In this document: positions 4,733 through 5,177 of the stretch, piece by piece
Layout of the letters: each line of letters begins with the position of its first letter
Numbering within the stretch: position 1 is the stretch's first letter
Source of the DNA: Polyangiaceae bacterium
GTDB lineage: Bacteria > Myxococcota > Polyangia > Polyangiales > Polyangiaceae
Direction of reading: 5' to 3'
DNA length: 5,177 bases
Assembly (NCBI GenBank): GCA_025936205.1
Contig: JAICTU010000582.1
Coordinates: 1 to 5,177, forward strand
Notes under the pieces: model-generated
Told to the model about the DNA's origin: nothing
Database searches by the model: none
Seen by the model: only the letters and a program-made list of their open reading frames with translations
Made by a program: the position numbers and the translations under genes

Positions 4733-4758
4733 GCCGGAGGTCACGCATGACCTTCGGC
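4733..4758. promoter_or_regulatory. Long operator-like palindrome upstream of the sensor gene
   Basis: The left arm GCCGGAGGTCA (4733-4743) and right arm TGACCTTCGGC (4748-4758) are complementary over 11 bp with one G-T wobble, around the spacer CGCA. The core AGGTCA-N4-TGACCT (4738-4753) is perfect. It lies 40 bp before the sensor ATG and 93 bp before the divergent gene start. This fits a site for a dimeric repressor or activator controlling one or both genes; as RNA it would be a strong hairpin. No regulator gene is visible in the window. Confidence 0.5.
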
Positions 4759-4798
4759 CTATTCCCCTGCCCTGCAGCGAGCTTTACACTGGAGCAGC

Positions 4799-5177
4799 AT
4801 GGGCAGTATCGCGGTGAAACGCTTTGTTCTGGGCGCGGGCTTCCTCACCTGGCTGGTGGCGGCCGCGGGCGCATGGGGCTCATCGCGGCTGCGCGCAGCG
4901 CCGTGGCCCGCCGTGGCCGCTTGGCTCGCGTTCGGCGTAGCGTTCGCGGTGCTGGCGCTGGCGCCTGCTGCAGGGAGAGCGCTCGACGGCAAACTCGTCC
5001 ACTGGATCCTGGCGACCCAGGCGCTGGCAGCGCTCGTGCTGGAGCTCGCGATCCGCGCCCCGTTCGCAGGCATGCTGCTCGTCGTCGTCGCCGCGGAACT
5101 GGGGCTGAGCGCCCGTGCGCGCACGTGCGGGCTCTGGCTCGGGGTGCAGTCGGCGCTCTTCTTCTTCGCGCTCGGCC
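4799..5177 (+). CDS. Membrane sensor protein, 5' end (probable histidine kinase)
   Basis: This is a partial gene: it starts with ATG preceded by GGAG (4791-4794, 4 bases before the start) and stays open to the window end, giving 126 residues. The visible part is four to five membrane spans (about 9-28, 38-58, 67-84, 88-104 and from 111 on), joined by short Arg-containing loops. The succession of a short Gln-Ala-Leu helix (about 74-83), a Leu/Val/Ala span ending in V-V-V-A-A-E-L-G-L, a basic turn (A105-R-A-R), and G-L-W-L-G-V-Q-S-A-L resembles the N-terminal membrane part of DesK/NarL-type sensor histidine kinases ('VAAQL...RRA..WVL.QS.L'), where a HisKA_3 domain and an ATPase domain would follow. 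That part is outside the window, so the kinase call is inference; any multi-pass membrane protein remains possible. A frame on the opposite strand is Ala/Ser-rich and is its shadow. Confidence 0.65.
   Translation, partial: MGSIAVKRFVLGAGFLTWLVAAAGAWGSSRLRAAPWPAVAAWLAFGVAFAVLALAPAAGRALDGKLVHWILATQALAALVLELAIRAPFAGMLLVVVAAELGLSARARTCGLWLGVQSALFFFALG

Noticed and set aside
4640..4744. N-terminal extension of the DUF2306-like protein to an ATG at 4744
   Set aside because: The extra 35 residues are low-complexity and cover the SD and palindromes. The ATG at 4639 has an excellent SD.
3912..4748. 278-codon minus-strand frame over the DUF2306-like gene
   Set aside because: Arg/Ala/Gly-rich shadow in another frame. 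The hydrophobic multi-span frame with a strong SD is the real gene.

Overview
The window is GC-rich and has the look of a soil-type, predatory deltaproteobacterium (Myxococcota, probably Polyangiales/Sorangiineae). The evidence is strong G/C at third codon positions, AGGAG-type ribosome sites, small secreted Cys-rich lipoproteins, a short RTX-repeat protein with cysteine caps, and what may be a relic of a repeat-rich secreted protein. No transposase, tRNA, rRNA or CRISPR array was seen. The assignment to a lineage is inference from style, not from a marker gene.

Left part (1-2616, + strand): three genes for exported proteins. The first is a 226-residue secreted protein with two OB-fold-like halves (73-753). 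The second is a 100-residue lipoprotein whose mature part is a duplicated five-cysteine module (912-1214). The third is a probable cell-surface calcium-binding protein made almost only of 14 uninterrupted RTX nonapeptides (1936-2616). Each is preceded by GC-rich inverted repeats close to its Shine-Dalgarno sequence. Between the second and third genes lies 721 bp without an intact gene. It holds possible minus-strand fragments of a repeat protein and an unusually AT-rich patch with three inverted repeats, likely the control region of the RTX gene.

Middle (2667-3814): a DTW-domain tRNA-uridine aminocarboxypropyltransferase on +, converging with and overlapping by 43 bp a small minus-strand gene. 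That small gene is the most interesting item: a 157-residue protein that is not a recognisable SSB but ends in Asp-Asp-Asp-Ile-Pro-Phe, the C-terminal peptide with which bacterial SSB recruits its partner proteins. It also has a central Tyr-Gly-Arg-Ser-Lys-Gly motif domain reminiscent of small modules attached to nucleases and recombination proteins.

Right part (3974-5177): a DUF2306-like multi-pass membrane protein on - and, divergently, the 5' end of a membrane protein that resembles the sensor part of a DesK/NarL-type histidine kinase and runs off the window. The 159-bp divergent promoter region holds four consecutive inverted repeats, the best with 11-bp arms and one G-T wobble. No single pathway links all genes. 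The left part is cell-envelope or extracellular, the middle is nucleic-acid metabolism, and the right is membrane and signalling.
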